DNA of 49,334 bases from a virus: the IMG/VR virus record IMGVR_UViG_3300025636_000716, positions 1-49,334 of that record; one strand, given 5' to 3'. Below are positions 8,115-16,814 of this stretch, piece after piece. A program made the position numbers and the translations under genes. Within the stretch, counting starts at the first letter, position 1, and every line of letters starts with the position of its first letter. The notes below the pieces were generated by a model. The model saw nothing but the letters and a program-made list of their open reading frames with translations. It had not been told where the DNA came from and made no database searches.

Positions 8115-8867
8115 ATGAGACTATTTGATTTAATAGAAAATGAAAATACAAGGGTTGTCGTGATATATCCTGGAAGATTTCATCCTTTTCATATAGGACA
8201 TGGCAAGGTATTTAAATATTTAAAGCAAAAATATAAAGGCGCACAAGTTTTTATAGCAAGTTCAGGCAAAACTGATGCACATAAATCACCTTTTTCGTTT
8301 GATGAAAAAAAGAAAATGATGATGTTGGCAAGCGTTGATCCAAATTCAATAGTACAAGCGAAGATCCCATATGTTGCAAGTGAAATAACTGATAGATTTG
8401 ATCCAGATAATACAATCGTAATTTATGCAGTATCAGAAAAAGATATGGCGGAAGATCCAAGATTTGACTTTCCTACGTCAGGGCCAAAGATGAAAAAGAA
8501 TGGAGACCCTGCACATATCCAAATGTGGAGAGGAATAGACGGTGCTAAACCACTTCGCCAACATAGTTATATAACTACAGTTCCTACATTTACGTTCAAG
8601 ATACGCGGCGAAGCAGTTAATAGTGCTACACAAATTCGTAATATGATTTCAAACGCTGATGATACAGAGTTAAATCAAATATTACAAGATTTATACGGTC
8701 GTACTGATATCCCAGATAACGTTATTGAAATATTTAAACAAAAATTAGGCGGTGAATCCCTCAATGAAAACTGGGAGGAAGATTCATTATATGAAAGTCT
8801 ATTAGAAGTAGATATTATATGGGATCTAAAAAGTATGATAACAGAGAATATGAGAAAAGAGACATAA
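8115..8867 (+). CDS. NMN/cytidylyl-transferase-like nucleotidyltransferase with capsid-targeting-like N-terminus
   Basis: This 250-residue protein has the nucleotidyltransferase signature GRFHPFHIGH (20-29, HIGH-type). Its C-terminal SATQIR (170-175) corresponds to the SSTxIR-type ATP-binding motif of NMN adenylyltransferases. Substrate is not certain from sequence: NMN adenylylation (NAD synthesis) or another nucleotidyl transfer. The first residues, MRLFDLIE, resemble the tag on the four following genes and the T4 internal-protein capsid-targeting peptide. The acidic tail (LYESLLEVD) has Glu sites of the kind cut by prohead protease. It may therefore be a packaged enzyme. Confidence 0.8.
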   Translation: MRLFDLIENENTRVVVIYPGRFHPFHIGHGKVFKYLKQKYKGAQVFIASSGKTDAHKSPFSFDEKKKMMMLASVDPNSIVQAKIPYVASEITDRFDPDNTIVIYAVSEKDMAEDPRFDFPTSGPKMKKNGDPAHIQMWRGIDGAKPLRQHSYITTVPTFTFKIRGEAVNSATQIRNMISNADDTELNQILQDLYGRTDIPDNVIEIFKQKLGGESLNENWEEDSLYESLLEVDIIWDLKSMITENMRKET

Positions 8868-8868
8868 T

Positions 8869-10395
8869 ATGAAAATTAATGAACTAGATAAAAATGCTGG
8901 CGTAACACAAAGCCAGCTTGACACACTAGAAAGTGTACTAGATAAGGTATTTTCAAAAGTAGGCATTGATGTTGAGTTCACTCGTCATTTTCTTGACCGT
9001 GTGAATGATGTGCGAAATGTAAAGCCAATTTCAATTAAAGAACTTGGTATGCTATTCAAAAAAGAATTTGTAAAATATGGCAAACCAATTGCGCAACTTG
9101 GACCAGATGCAGAAGCAGTGATGAAAGACCTGTCAAGCGATATCAATATTCCATTTGCTCTCAACTGGAATGGCGAAGAATTAGAACTAGTTGCAAAAAC
9201 TGTAATGCGTAAGAAAAATTTCAAATCATCAAATAAAGAATTTGCAGTTGAAAGTGATAACCAATCTGGTGTGTATTCCGATGAAAAGAATAACGTTGAA
9301 ATTCATTGGAAACGCTCAAATCATCCCAGCGTAGCAAAAGATCATCTAGACATAGAAGCATATCAAAATGGCAAGCGCGTGGATATTAATAATCAACAAG
9401 CAGATCATTATAGATATTTAATTAATCAGGAAATGAATGAAACATCAACATTGGGATCAAAAATTAACTTTCCTGGAATGAGTAATACAACTGTGGCGCC
9501 AAAGACGGTACCGAAACCAAGCCCACAAGTAACTAAACCCGCTAAAAACAGATTTGATAAAATAGTTAATTGGAGTAAATCGTTATTTGATGATGAAGAC
9601 TTTGTAGAGTCTAATGCATTTACAAATGCACGTATGAACGCAATTAAAGCAGGCAAAGACACATTTGAAGTTAACGGTAAAACATATAAAGTTACTGGTA
9701 ATACAAGTGATGAAAAGAATGCTATTACCGAAGACTTGGGTTCAGTGCCACCACTAGCAGATTTAATTGTTCTTGCAGTAGTCGCACAAACCACTGTTGC
9801 CGGATTAAAAACAATGCTTAGAACCGCAGTTAAAACTGGCAAAGGTTTAAGAAAAATTAAAAAGATGGCAGATGCAGCAGGTGTTAAGATAAATGATACA
9901 CTTAATCCAGATATGTATGAAAGTAATATATTAACTGATTCTGCAAGAGAACTAATTTTAAATAAGATTTCAAGCAACCAAGAGAAAAAATACTATGCAG
10001 CAGCCTTAGCAGCATTGGACAGACTAGTTAAGTCGAAAGGTGCGAACCAAAGCGTCAGCGGATATGCATTTGACATTGCACGGTCATTTAACGGTATGAA
10101 TGCTAAAGATTTAGTAGCGATGTATGATGCACAAAATGAAACTCTTGATGAGGCACAAGTTAAACAATCTAATCCATTAGTTGTATTGGATAAAGTTGCA
10201 GATAGATCAGACAACAATGCATTCCCTGTCAAGTTTTATGATGATACAGTTATAAAAATAACACCGAAAAAAGCAAAGAAATTTATGGATGCATACTATA
10301 AAATGGCAGATGAACAGCGTGATATTATCAACAAATATATAAAAACGAAAAAAGGATTTATGCAGGCTATTAACGATTTTAATATTCCTATATAA
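8869..10395 (+). CDS. Probable virion-internal protein with toxin-like N-terminal domain
   Basis: This 508-residue protein starts MKINELDK, like its neighbours. Residues ~33-125 form a compact domain beginning FTRHFLDRV and ending ELVAKTVMRKK. That pattern recalls small RelE/DUF4258-like nuclease folds (weak, by eye). A hydrophobic stretch at about residues 299-320 could cross or insert into a membrane. Several E-rich linkers separate blocks, as in proteins cut by a prohead protease. The start is one base after the previous stop. Function unknown; packaging is inferred from the tag and the neighbours. Confidence 0.7.
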   Translation: MKINELDKNAGVTQSQLDTLESVLDKVFSKVGIDVEFTRHFLDRVNDVRNVKPISIKELGMLFKKEFVKYGKPIAQLGPDAEAVMKDLSSDINIPFALNWNGEELELVAKTVMRKKNFKSSNKEFAVESDNQSGVYSDEKNNVEIHWKRSNHPSVAKDHLDIEAYQNGKRVDINNQQADHYRYLINQEMNETSTLGSKINFPGMSNTTVAPKTVPKPSPQVTKPAKNRFDKIVNWSKSLFDDEDFVESNAFTNARMNAIKAGKDTFEVNGKTYKVTGNTSDEKNAITEDLGSVPPLADLIVLAVVAQTTVAGLKTMLRTAVKTGKGLRKIKKMADAAGVKINDTLNPDMYESNILTDSARELILNKISSNQEKKYYAAALAALDRLVKSKGANQSVSGYAFDIARSFNGMNAKDLVAMYDAQNETLDEAQVKQSNPLVVLDKVADRSDNNAFPVKFYDDTVIKITPKKAKKFMDAYYKMADEQRDIINKYIKTKKGFMQAINDFNIPI

Positions 10396-10405
10396 TAACT
10401 ATACC

Positions 10406-12127
10406 ATGAACATAAATGAAATACAATCACCAAAGATAAAAATTACAGACAATACACTAACGGAATCTGTAAATAAAGTAGTGGCGATTAATGAAGGTTA
10501 CAAGTTACAACTAGAGCGTGACACTGATATGATGGTGTTACATATTACTGATACGGCAACTGGCAAGCGCACAGAAGTTCGTGGTAAGAGTGGCTATGAA
10601 ACAGGCGGATATGATTCAACAGATAGCTTGCATATTCTACTAGACAAGATAGGCAAAAGTGCTAATATCAGTGACCTAATGAATGGCGAAGTTGTTGGTA
10701 TTAATCCTAAACATACTAAAGGCGCAAGTGCAAACGCCGCAGCAACTACAGCGTTTAATGAATCCTTAGACAGCCCATATCCATTTAACCTTACTGGACC
10801 AAGTGAGTCACAAGAATTTTCAGCAATTGCAAAAACACCAAATGGTGTGTTAAGAATGGACTTTGAAACAACTGACTATGATAACTTTGGTATTGACTTT
10901 TCAGTTGGTAAGAGCATGGGCAAAACAGATGCAGGTGACGAGTTTAGAGTATTCTCAACTGTAGTTGCAATGATGACAAAGTGGATCAAAACAGTTGGTA
11001 TTGAACACGTAGAAAGTTTTGATTTTGGTGCTAACAAAGGTGAACATGCTAGTGACGGCAGAGCAAAACTGTATACTAGATTTGCTAAACAACTTGCTAG
11101 TAAACTAGGTTGGAAGTTAGAGCAAAGTACCACAAGAGATAATAACACAGCATTCTTTAGACTAGTTAATCCTAAACCAATTCCACGTGAACAAGAGTAT
11201 TGGGATGCACTAGATGAAGGAGTTGAAGTATCGTTACACGGTGATGCTAAAAAAGGTTATGTATTATCTAAGATTGAAGTATCAGGCGATGAGCGTAATG
11301 CTGGCCAAGGTACAAAAGCAATGCAAGACATTGTTGACAGAATGGATAGAGAAGGTGCTATTATCGCACTAACACCAGACGATGCGTTTGGTGGAAACAA
11401 GAATAGATTAATCAAATTCTATAAGCGTTTTGGTTTTGTACCAAACAAAGGTCGCAACAAAGACTTTCGTTTTAGAGAAACAATGATACGTTATCCACAA
11501 AGTAACGAAAGTGTTAATGAAGTATCAAAAGAAGAGTTTGATGCTATTCAGAATGGATACGTTGATATTGAGTTTGATAAGAAATGGTGGCCACTAAACG
11601 ATGATTATCCACTGGTCAAACATATCGGTAAAGCAATTGGCGCAACTAGTTGGACCAGTTGGGGCAAAGTCGGAGTTCCATGGTCAGAAACAGAAATGAT
11701 CGGTGGTGGTGGTACATATATGCTTAAAGGAGACTTTGGACATATACTGTTAGATACTGCAAAGAGTTATCGCCCAGATAAAATCGTAATGTCGCAAATA
11801 TCAACGTCCAAACGAGGCGGTGGCATTGGTGCTAAAGTTATGAATGCAATAAAATCATATTCAGATCAAAACAAATTGCCATTAACAATATATAAAGTAA
11901 CTAATCAGAAGTTTTTTGACAAGTTTGAATGGTTAGAAAAGACAGGCGTTGATACATACGAATATAGTTCCAATGAAGTTAAAGAATCTGCTGGCGTTGG
12001 TCGTGTCGTAAAAGGCGTAAATACAACTGTTGATGTAGGTGTAGATGAAATCATCAACCAAGTCAAAAAGTTTGGCAATGATGTTGATAGAGATGGAAAA
12101 CCAAAAAAGAATTTAAGAAATAAATGA
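10406..12127 (+). CDS. Multi-domain GNAT-like acetyltransferase, probable virion-internal protein
   Basis: This 573-residue protein starts MNINEIQ. At least two GNAT-type acetyl-CoA motifs are visible. One is ERNAGQGTKAM (about residue 296), followed by a helix and KFYKRFGF. The second is KRGGGIGAKVM (about residue 470), followed by FFDKFEWL. A third segment (about 140-255) with a similar overall layout may be a divergent copy. The linkers contain NESVNE and VKESAG, possible prohead-protease sites. It may be a packaged multi-enzyme that acetylates a host target on infection (inference). No promoter precedes it, so it is cotranscribed from 8073. Confidence 0.7.
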   Translation: MNINEIQSPKIKITDNTLTESVNKVVAINEGYKLQLERDTDMMVLHITDTATGKRTEVRGKSGYETGGYDSTDSLHILLDKIGKSANISDLMNGEVVGINPKHTKGASANAAATTAFNESLDSPYPFNLTGPSESQEFSAIAKTPNGVLRMDFETTDYDNFGIDFSVGKSMGKTDAGDEFRVFSTVVAMMTKWIKTVGIEHVESFDFGANKGEHASDGRAKLYTRFAKQLASKLGWKLEQSTTRDNNTAFFRLVNPKPIPREQEYWDALDEGVEVSLHGDAKKGYVLSKIEVSGDERNAGQGTKAMQDIVDRMDREGAIIALTPDDAFGGNKNRLIKFYKRFGFVPNKGRNKDFRFRETMIRYPQSNESVNEVSKEEFDAIQNGYVDIEFDKKWWPLNDDYPLVKHIGKAIGATSWTSWGKVGVPWSETEMIGGGGTYMLKGDFGHILLDTAKSYRPDKIVMSQISTSKRGGGIGAKVMNAIKSYSDQNKLPLTIYKVTNQKFFDKFEWLEKTGVDTYEYSSNEVKESAGVGRVVKGVNTTVDVGVDEIINQVKKFGNDVDRDGKPKKNLRNK

Positions 12128-12161
12128 TGTATAAAATCAACGAACACAAAGGAGCAATGAA

Positions 12162-12266
12162 ATGCCAATAATGTTACCAACTCGTCCAAGGGATGGAAAA
12201 GAAATAAAAGTAGGCAATAGAACATTGCGATGGAATCAAAGTAAAAACAGATGGGAAATGGTATAA
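12162..12266 (+). CDS. Mini-protein of unknown function (34 aa)
   Basis: A 34-codon ORF has a good ribosome site (AAAGGAG, eight bases before the ATG) and encodes a basic, Trp-containing peptide ending LRWNQSKNRWEMV. A W-N-x-x-x-x-x-W pattern of this kind is common at the ends of phage virion proteins. It fills the gap between the multi-GNAT gene and the next tagged gene. A shorter overlapping frame starts MYKINE at 12127, reminiscent of the neighbours' tag, but stops after 14 residues. Confidence 0.5.
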   Translation: MPIMLPTRPRDGKEIKVGNRTLRWNQSKNRWEMV

Positions 12267-12277
12267 TTGTCATAAAT

Positions 12278-12285
12278 GATAAATA
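12278..12285 (+). promoter_or_regulatory. GATAAATA late-type promoter box, unusually close to the start codon
   Basis: GATAAATACTATT ends only five bases before the ATG at 12291. The -10-like element would place transcription start at or very near the start codon, implying a leaderless message. The downstream ACTATT is also like T4 late promoters. Confidence 0.55.
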
Positions 12286-12290
12286 CTATT

Positions 12291-12497
12291 ATGAAAATAA
12301 ATGAGATCATATCTGAAAACTTTGCTGGAGCATTTGCTAGTGTTCCTATGGGATTGGGTGCGGGTGATCCAAATGCAAGTGTGTATGCAAAAAAGCCTGC
12401 CACTAAAAAGAAAAAGAAATCAAAGATGGGCTATAGTGCAGATGTAGGCAACCTTGCTTACACAACTCCAGTAAAAAGCCCAATGATTAAACGATAA
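12291..12497 (+). CDS. Small Lys-rich, capsid-targeting-like tagged protein (68 aa)
   Basis: The protein begins MKINEIISENFAG, with the tag shared by its neighbours and an I-x-E site after eight residues. The middle has a run of Lys (KKKKKSK). Small size, basic core and N-terminal tag resemble T4 internal proteins that are packaged with DNA. An in-frame ATG five codons upstream (12276) lies on the promoter box and is a less likely start. Function unknown; packaging is inferred. Confidence 0.75.
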   Translation: MKINEIISENFAGAFASVPMGLGAGDPNASVYAKKPATKKKKKSKMGYSADVGNLAYTTPVKSPMIKR

Positions 12498-12508
12498 GGT
12501 AGATTAAA

Positions 12509-13651
12509 ATGAAACTGTCACAACTAACTGAATCTTTTGTAATCTCTAATGATGAATTTGAAGATTATTTAAATAGAGCAACTGAACAACTAGTATCAGA
12601 ATTATCATCAGGCAAAAATCCACGTGATGCAGTTCATGATTTAGCATTAACTTTTGCAGATCAACACAATAAATCTTATGATGCATACCAACGTATGGCA
12701 GACTCACTTGAGGCGCGGATGTACACTTTAGAAATGAATAGTCCTACCGATATGATGAACGGACCAGAAGATGATATGGGAATGGGCAGTGTTGATGATC
12801 CAGAAATGATGAGTGATCCAATGGGCAACATGGAAATGAATACACCAGCAAGTTCTGAAATGCCAAGTGATAGTGACATGGAAGATTATTCAGCAGTAAT
12901 GGACAACAAATCAGAAGTTGAAGAATCTATTAACGAAGATTCAGATGAAGAAAAAGCGCGCCAACGTGCACTTGCTAAAGCAGATGAACCAGAGCGTGGC
13001 GAAGAGAGAAAGAAAGTATCTCTAAAGAAAGCACCATGGGAAGAATCAATAAAAGAAGAAGAAGAAGAATGCAAATATTGCGGCGGTGATTGCCCTAATG
13101 ATGAAGAACACGCTTGCGACGGCTACTTGGGCGACATTGACGGACTATATGAAGCGAAAGCATCAGTGATAGACCAACTACAAAGTATTGTAGATGACAG
13201 GCAAGCAAAATCAATTAAGTTTGATGACGGTTCTTCAAAAGTAGACATGTTCACAGCATCGGCTATCACACAGGTATATGCTAACGTAAACGATGCTAAC
13301 AAAGCAAAGATTGAAAAAATGCTTAACAGTCGCGCAGGATTAATTAAGGTTGCTAAATTTGCAATGGGTGCGTTAAAAGAAGGCAAACTAAATGAATTCG
13401 TTCCATTCCTTGGAATGCTAGGTAGAGCTGTTGGAGGTGCTGTATCAAAAGCAGGTAGCGTTGCTAACGTAGCAAAAAAAGTAATTCCTACTGCACGTGC
13501 TATTGCCGTTGGGTCAGAACTTTCTAAGGGTGTAAAAGATGCATTTAAAGACCCATCTTACAAACGTGCAACTGGAAGACACCTCGAATCAATCGAAGAA
13601 AAAGCAGATAATATAATGAAATCTGCAATTGATAAAGTAAATAAAAAATAA
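12509..13651 (+). CDS. Acidic/Met-rich probable virion-internal protein with Cys cluster
   Basis: This 380-residue protein starts MKLSQLTESF (tag-like). Residues ~80-130 are Met/Asp-rich low complexity. Residues ~185-205 hold a CxxC..C..C cluster (CKYCGGDCP, then C203) that could bind a metal. Residues ~220-290 form a helical domain (VDMFTASAITQVYANV) of a type common in marine myophages. The C-terminal region is Ala/Val-rich and basic. Numerous E-containing linkers (VEESINE, LYEAK, HLESIEE) look like prohead-protease sites. It is last in the late block, followed by a terminator. Confidence 0.7.
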   Translation: MKLSQLTESFVISNDEFEDYLNRATEQLVSELSSGKNPRDAVHDLALTFADQHNKSYDAYQRMADSLEARMYTLEMNSPTDMMNGPEDDMGMGSVDDPEMMSDPMGNMEMNTPASSEMPSDSDMEDYSAVMDNKSEVEESINEDSDEEKARQRALAKADEPERGEERKKVSLKKAPWEESIKEEEEECKYCGGDCPNDEEHACDGYLGDIDGLYEAKASVIDQLQSIVDDRQAKSIKFDDGSSKVDMFTASAITQVYANVNDANKAKIEKMLNSRAGLIKVAKFAMGALKEGKLNEFVPFLGMLGRAVGGAVSKAGSVANVAKKVIPTARAIAVGSELSKGVKDAFKDPSYKRATGRHLESIEEKADNIMKSAIDKVNKK

Positions 13652-13660
13652 AATAGTCTA

Positions 13661-13689
13661 TTGACAGTCTAACAATACTATGCTATATT
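13661..13689 (+). promoter_or_regulatory. Sigma70-type promoter for the dsbA-polymerase operon
   Basis: TTGACA (13661-13666), a 17-base spacer and TATATT (13684-13689). It lies immediately upstream of, and partly merges with, a terminator hairpin. Confidence 0.8.
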
Positions 13690-13691
13690 AA

Positions 13692-13719
13692 ATGGAGTTC
13701 TCATAGAACTCCATTTTTT
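13692..13719 (+). terminator. Rho-independent terminator overlapping the start of a new transcript
   Basis: A nine-pair stem ATGGAGTTC/GAACTCCAT (13692-13700 with 13706-13714) has loop TCATA and a T-run. It should end the upstream late transcript. The promoter at 13661-13689 would start RNA inside the left arm at about 13696, which would shorten the hairpin for its own transcript. Confidence 0.8.
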
Positions 13720-13742
13720 ATATCTAATTAGGAGATTATTAT

Positions 13743-14003
13743 ATGTCACTAGGTTCAATCACAAGCGAAGAAAAAGCAAAACTAAAGCAATTGGTAGACG
13801 AAGGATGCTCTGTTCTTCAGGAAGTAGACGACCTTAAAGGTGGGTTACGTGATACAGTTAAGGCGATTGCGGAAGAACTGGATATCAAACCTGCAGTACT
13901 TAATAAGGCTATTTCACTCGCTCACAAAGCAAATCTACAGGGCGCAAAGCAAGACTTTGAAGATGTAGAAACCGTACTTGAAACTGTGGGACGCACACTA
14001 TAA
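13743..14003 (+). CDS. dsbA: DsbA-like double-stranded DNA-binding protein (86 aa)
   Basis: A small, mostly helical, acidic/basic protein. Its size, the central RDTVKAIAEELDI...LNKAISLAHK pattern and its C-terminal acidic helix resemble T4 DsbA, a dsDNA-binding protein that acts at late promoters (family knowledge; match by eye). A GGAG site precedes the ATG. It ends one base before the polymerase start, so the two are coupled. Alternative: an unrelated small helical protein. Confidence 0.6.
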   Translation: MSLGSITSEEKAKLKQLVDEGCSVLQEVDDLKGGLRDTVKAIAEELDIKPAVLNKAISLAHKANLQGAKQDFEDVETVLETVGRTL

Positions 14004-16802
14004 ATGAGTTATGTAGATGCATACTACAACAAAGACAAAGATATTGTAAATGTTGTTGAACGCAAAGACGGCAAGCGTATCTACCAAGATTTTCCGGCGT
14101 GGCGTACATTCTATGTGCGCGACGATAGAGGGTCACATACTAGTATTCATGGAGAGAAAGTTCGCCAGGTGAAGGTTAAGAGACTCAAAGATATGCATAA
14201 GGAATTGCGACTTTGCAGTGATAAAAAAATATATGAAAGTGATATTAAGCCAGAAGTTAGATGTCTTGCTGAAAATTATTTAAACTTAGATTCGCCAAAA
14301 TTGAATGTAGCGTTTTTCGATATTGAGGTTGATTTTGATGCTACTAAAGGATTTGCCCCGCCTGAAGATCCGTTTATGCCAATCACTGCAATTACCGTAC
14401 ATCTACAATGGACAGACCAACTTGTGACGTTTGTTATGCCACCAGAGCATATGAGAGATGGTGAAGGTCTAATAGAAGCACAGCGTCTATGCGATAAATT
14501 CCCAGATACATTTCTATATCTAAGCGAAGCAGACTTATTAAACGATTTCTTAACATTAATAGAAGATGCAGATGTTCTTAGCGGATGGAATAGCGAAGGC
14601 TTTGATATTCCGTACACCGTAAATCGTATTGTTCGAGTTTTAAGCAAATCACATACTCGTAAATTATGCCTCTGGGACCTTCTTCCAAAAGCAAAGACTA
14701 TCGTTAAGTATGGCAAAGAACAAATTAGTTATGTTTTAAGTGGACGTATTCATCTAGATTATCTAGAATTATATCGCAAATATACATACCATGAAATGCA
14801 TTCATACTCACTTGATGCAATTGGCGAATATGAATTAAGTGAACGAAAAGTTGCATATGAAGGTACATTGGATCAACTATATAATCAAGATTTTTATAAG
14901 TTTATAGAATATAATAGACAAGATGTTGCATTACTTGATAACCTAGATAAAAAACTAAGATTCATTGATCTAGCGAATGAAATTGCACACGATAATACTG
15001 TTAATATTCAGACTACAATGGGTGCCGTTGCTGTTACTGAACAAGCAATTATTAATGAAGCGCACAGACGAGGCATGGTTGTCCCTGACAGAAAGAAACG
15101 TAGTTGGGATGTCGAAGATGAAGATTACGAACCAACACTAGAGGAAGAAGCGGCAGCAGAAGCACAAAAAGCAGCAGGTGCATTTGTTGCGAATCCACAA
15201 ACTGGTATACAAAAATGGGTTGCAGGTATTGATATTAATTCACTATATCCCAGTATTATTCGTGCATTGAATATGTCGCCCGAAACTATTACCGCACAAC
15301 TCAGACAAGATTACACAGAAGAAATGATACAAAATCGTATCAGGTCTGGGCGCGGCAGTAAGAACAAAGGCTTTGGTGCAGCACAGGCTTGGGAGGATAC
15401 ATTTTCAACCGAAGAGTTTCGCTTTCTTAATGAAAAAGATAAAGCAAATATTATGAACTTAGATATGGAAAATGGCGAAGTACACGAAGTATCAGGTGCG
15501 GAAGCATTCGATTTAGTGTATAACTCAGGTCTTCCATGGGCTATAAGCGCGAATGGCACAGTTTTTAAACAAGATGTTCAAGGTATTATTCCCAGTCTAT
15601 TAGAACGTTGGTATGCTGAACGTAAAGTTCTTCAAAAAAATATGCGTGAAGTTAGAGAAAACGGTGGTACAGACGAAGAGATTGCGTTCTGGGACAAACG
15701 ACAATTAGTTAAAAAAATTAACTTGAATAGTTTGTATGGTGCGATTCTAAATCAAGGGTGTCGATTTTATGACAAACGTATCGGACAATCAACTACACTA
15801 TCTGGTCGTTGTATCACACGACATATGGGCGCAAAAACTAATGAAGTTATTGACGGCACATATGATTACAAAGGCAAATCTGTAATTTATGGCGATACTG
15901 ACTCTATCTACTATTCAATGTATCCATCATATCAAAAAGAGATTGATAATGGAGATATCAAATGGGATAAAGAAATTGCTCTTATGATGTATGATGAAAT
16001 CGCTAATCAAGTTAATGCTAGTTTTCCAGATTTCATGAAAGAGTTCTTTAATTGTCCTCGCAACCAAGGTGAAATCATTGCTGCTGGCCGTGAAAACTTG
16101 GCAACTATGGCTATCTTTATTAAGAAGAAAAGATATGCCATGCTTATCTATGACGATGATGGCGTTCGGCGTGATATCGATGGTAAGCCTGGTAAAGTTA
16201 AAGCGATGGGGCTTGACTTGAAGCGAAGTGATACTCCTGATTATATGCAAAGATTTCTTAGTGAATGTCTTATTAAAGTTCTTACTGGTGGTGACCAAAA
16301 TGATATTGTTAATATGGTTAAAGAATTTAAAAAAGAGTTTCGTGATAAACCTGGTTGGGAAAAAGGTACTCCCAAGCGTGTCAATAACTTGACTAAGTTT
16401 AAGGATGAAGTTGCTAGATACAAACGTGCACAAAATGCAGATTTTAAATTACGAAGTTCAGAAGACAAACTACAAAAGCCTAGACTTCCCGGACACGTAA
16501 GTGCTGCATTAAATTGGAATACATTACGTGAAATGCATAGTGATAGATATTCTGTTGAGATTACAGATGGTATGAAAACTATTGTATGCAAACTCAGAGA
16601 CAATCCTATGAAAATGACAAGTATTGCATATCCTATCGATGAACCTCGTATCCCACAATGGTTTCAAGAACTTCCATTCGATCATGATTTAATGGAGACA
16701 ACTATTATCGATAAGAAGATTGATAACTTGATTGGTGTTCTAAAATGGGACTTACGTAATGCAAACGCATCAGAAACTTTTGAAGAATTGTTTTCATTCT
16801 AA
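14004..16802 (+). CDS. 43: Family-B DNA polymerase (T4 gp43-like)
   Basis: This 932-residue replicative polymerase has all diagnostic motifs. Exonuclease I is FFDIEVD (D106, E108), exonuclease II is GWNSEGFDIPY, and exonuclease III is YNRQDVALLD. Polymerase motif A is DINSLYPS, motif B is KKINLNSLYGA, and motif C is YGDTDSIYY. A KKKRYAM stretch follows. Length matches T4 gp43 (about 900), and the proofreading residues are intact. It directly follows the DsbA-like gene under a sigma70-type promoter. This is the strongest marker that the window is a T4-like phage. Confidence 0.98.
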   Translation: MSYVDAYYNKDKDIVNVVERKDGKRIYQDFPAWRTFYVRDDRGSHTSIHGEKVRQVKVKRLKDMHKELRLCSDKKIYESDIKPEVRCLAENYLNLDSPKLNVAFFDIEVDFDATKGFAPPEDPFMPITAITVHLQWTDQLVTFVMPPEHMRDGEGLIEAQRLCDKFPDTFLYLSEADLLNDFLTLIEDADVLSGWNSEGFDIPYTVNRIVRVLSKSHTRKLCLWDLLPKAKTIVKYGKEQISYVLSGRIHLDYLELYRKYTYHEMHSYSLDAIGEYELSERKVAYEGTLDQLYNQDFYKFIEYNRQDVALLDNLDKKLRFIDLANEIAHDNTVNIQTTMGAVAVTEQAIINEAHRRGMVVPDRKKRSWDVEDEDYEPTLEEEAAAEAQKAAGAFVANPQTGIQKWVAGIDINSLYPSIIRALNMSPETITAQLRQDYTEEMIQNRIRSGRGSKNKGFGAAQAWEDTFSTEEFRFLNEKDKANIMNLDMENGEVHEVSGAEAFDLVYNSGLPWAISANGTVFKQDVQGIIPSLLERWYAERKVLQKNMREVRENGGTDEEIAFWDKRQLVKKINLNSLYGAILNQGCRFYDKRIGQSTTLSGRCITRHMGAKTNEVIDGTYDYKGKSVIYGDTDSIYYSMYPSYQKEIDNGDIKWDKEIALMMYDEIANQVNASFPDFMKEFFNCPRNQGEIIAAGRENLATMAIFIKKKRYAMLIYDDDGVRRDIDGKPGKVKAMGLDLKRSDTPDYMQRFLSECLIKVLTGGDQNDIVNMVKEFKKEFRDKPGWEKGTPKRVNNLTKFKDEVARYKRAQNADFKLRSSEDKLQKPRLPGHVSAALNWNTLREMHSDRYSVEITDGMKTIVCKLRDNPMKMTSIAYPIDEPRIPQWFQELPFDHDLMETTIIDKKIDNLIGVLKWDLRNANASETFEELFSF

Positions 16803-16814
16803 CGGAGAATTATA

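Noticed and set aside
11905-12273. Minus-strand ORF of 122 aa
   Set aside because: It is a shadow of the multi-GNAT gene, with a Phe/Leu-rich random-looking sequence.
12276-12290. Upstream ATG for the Lys-rich tagged gene
   Set aside because: The ATG at 12276 lies on the late-type box and is out of line with the shared tag; 12291 matches the family start.
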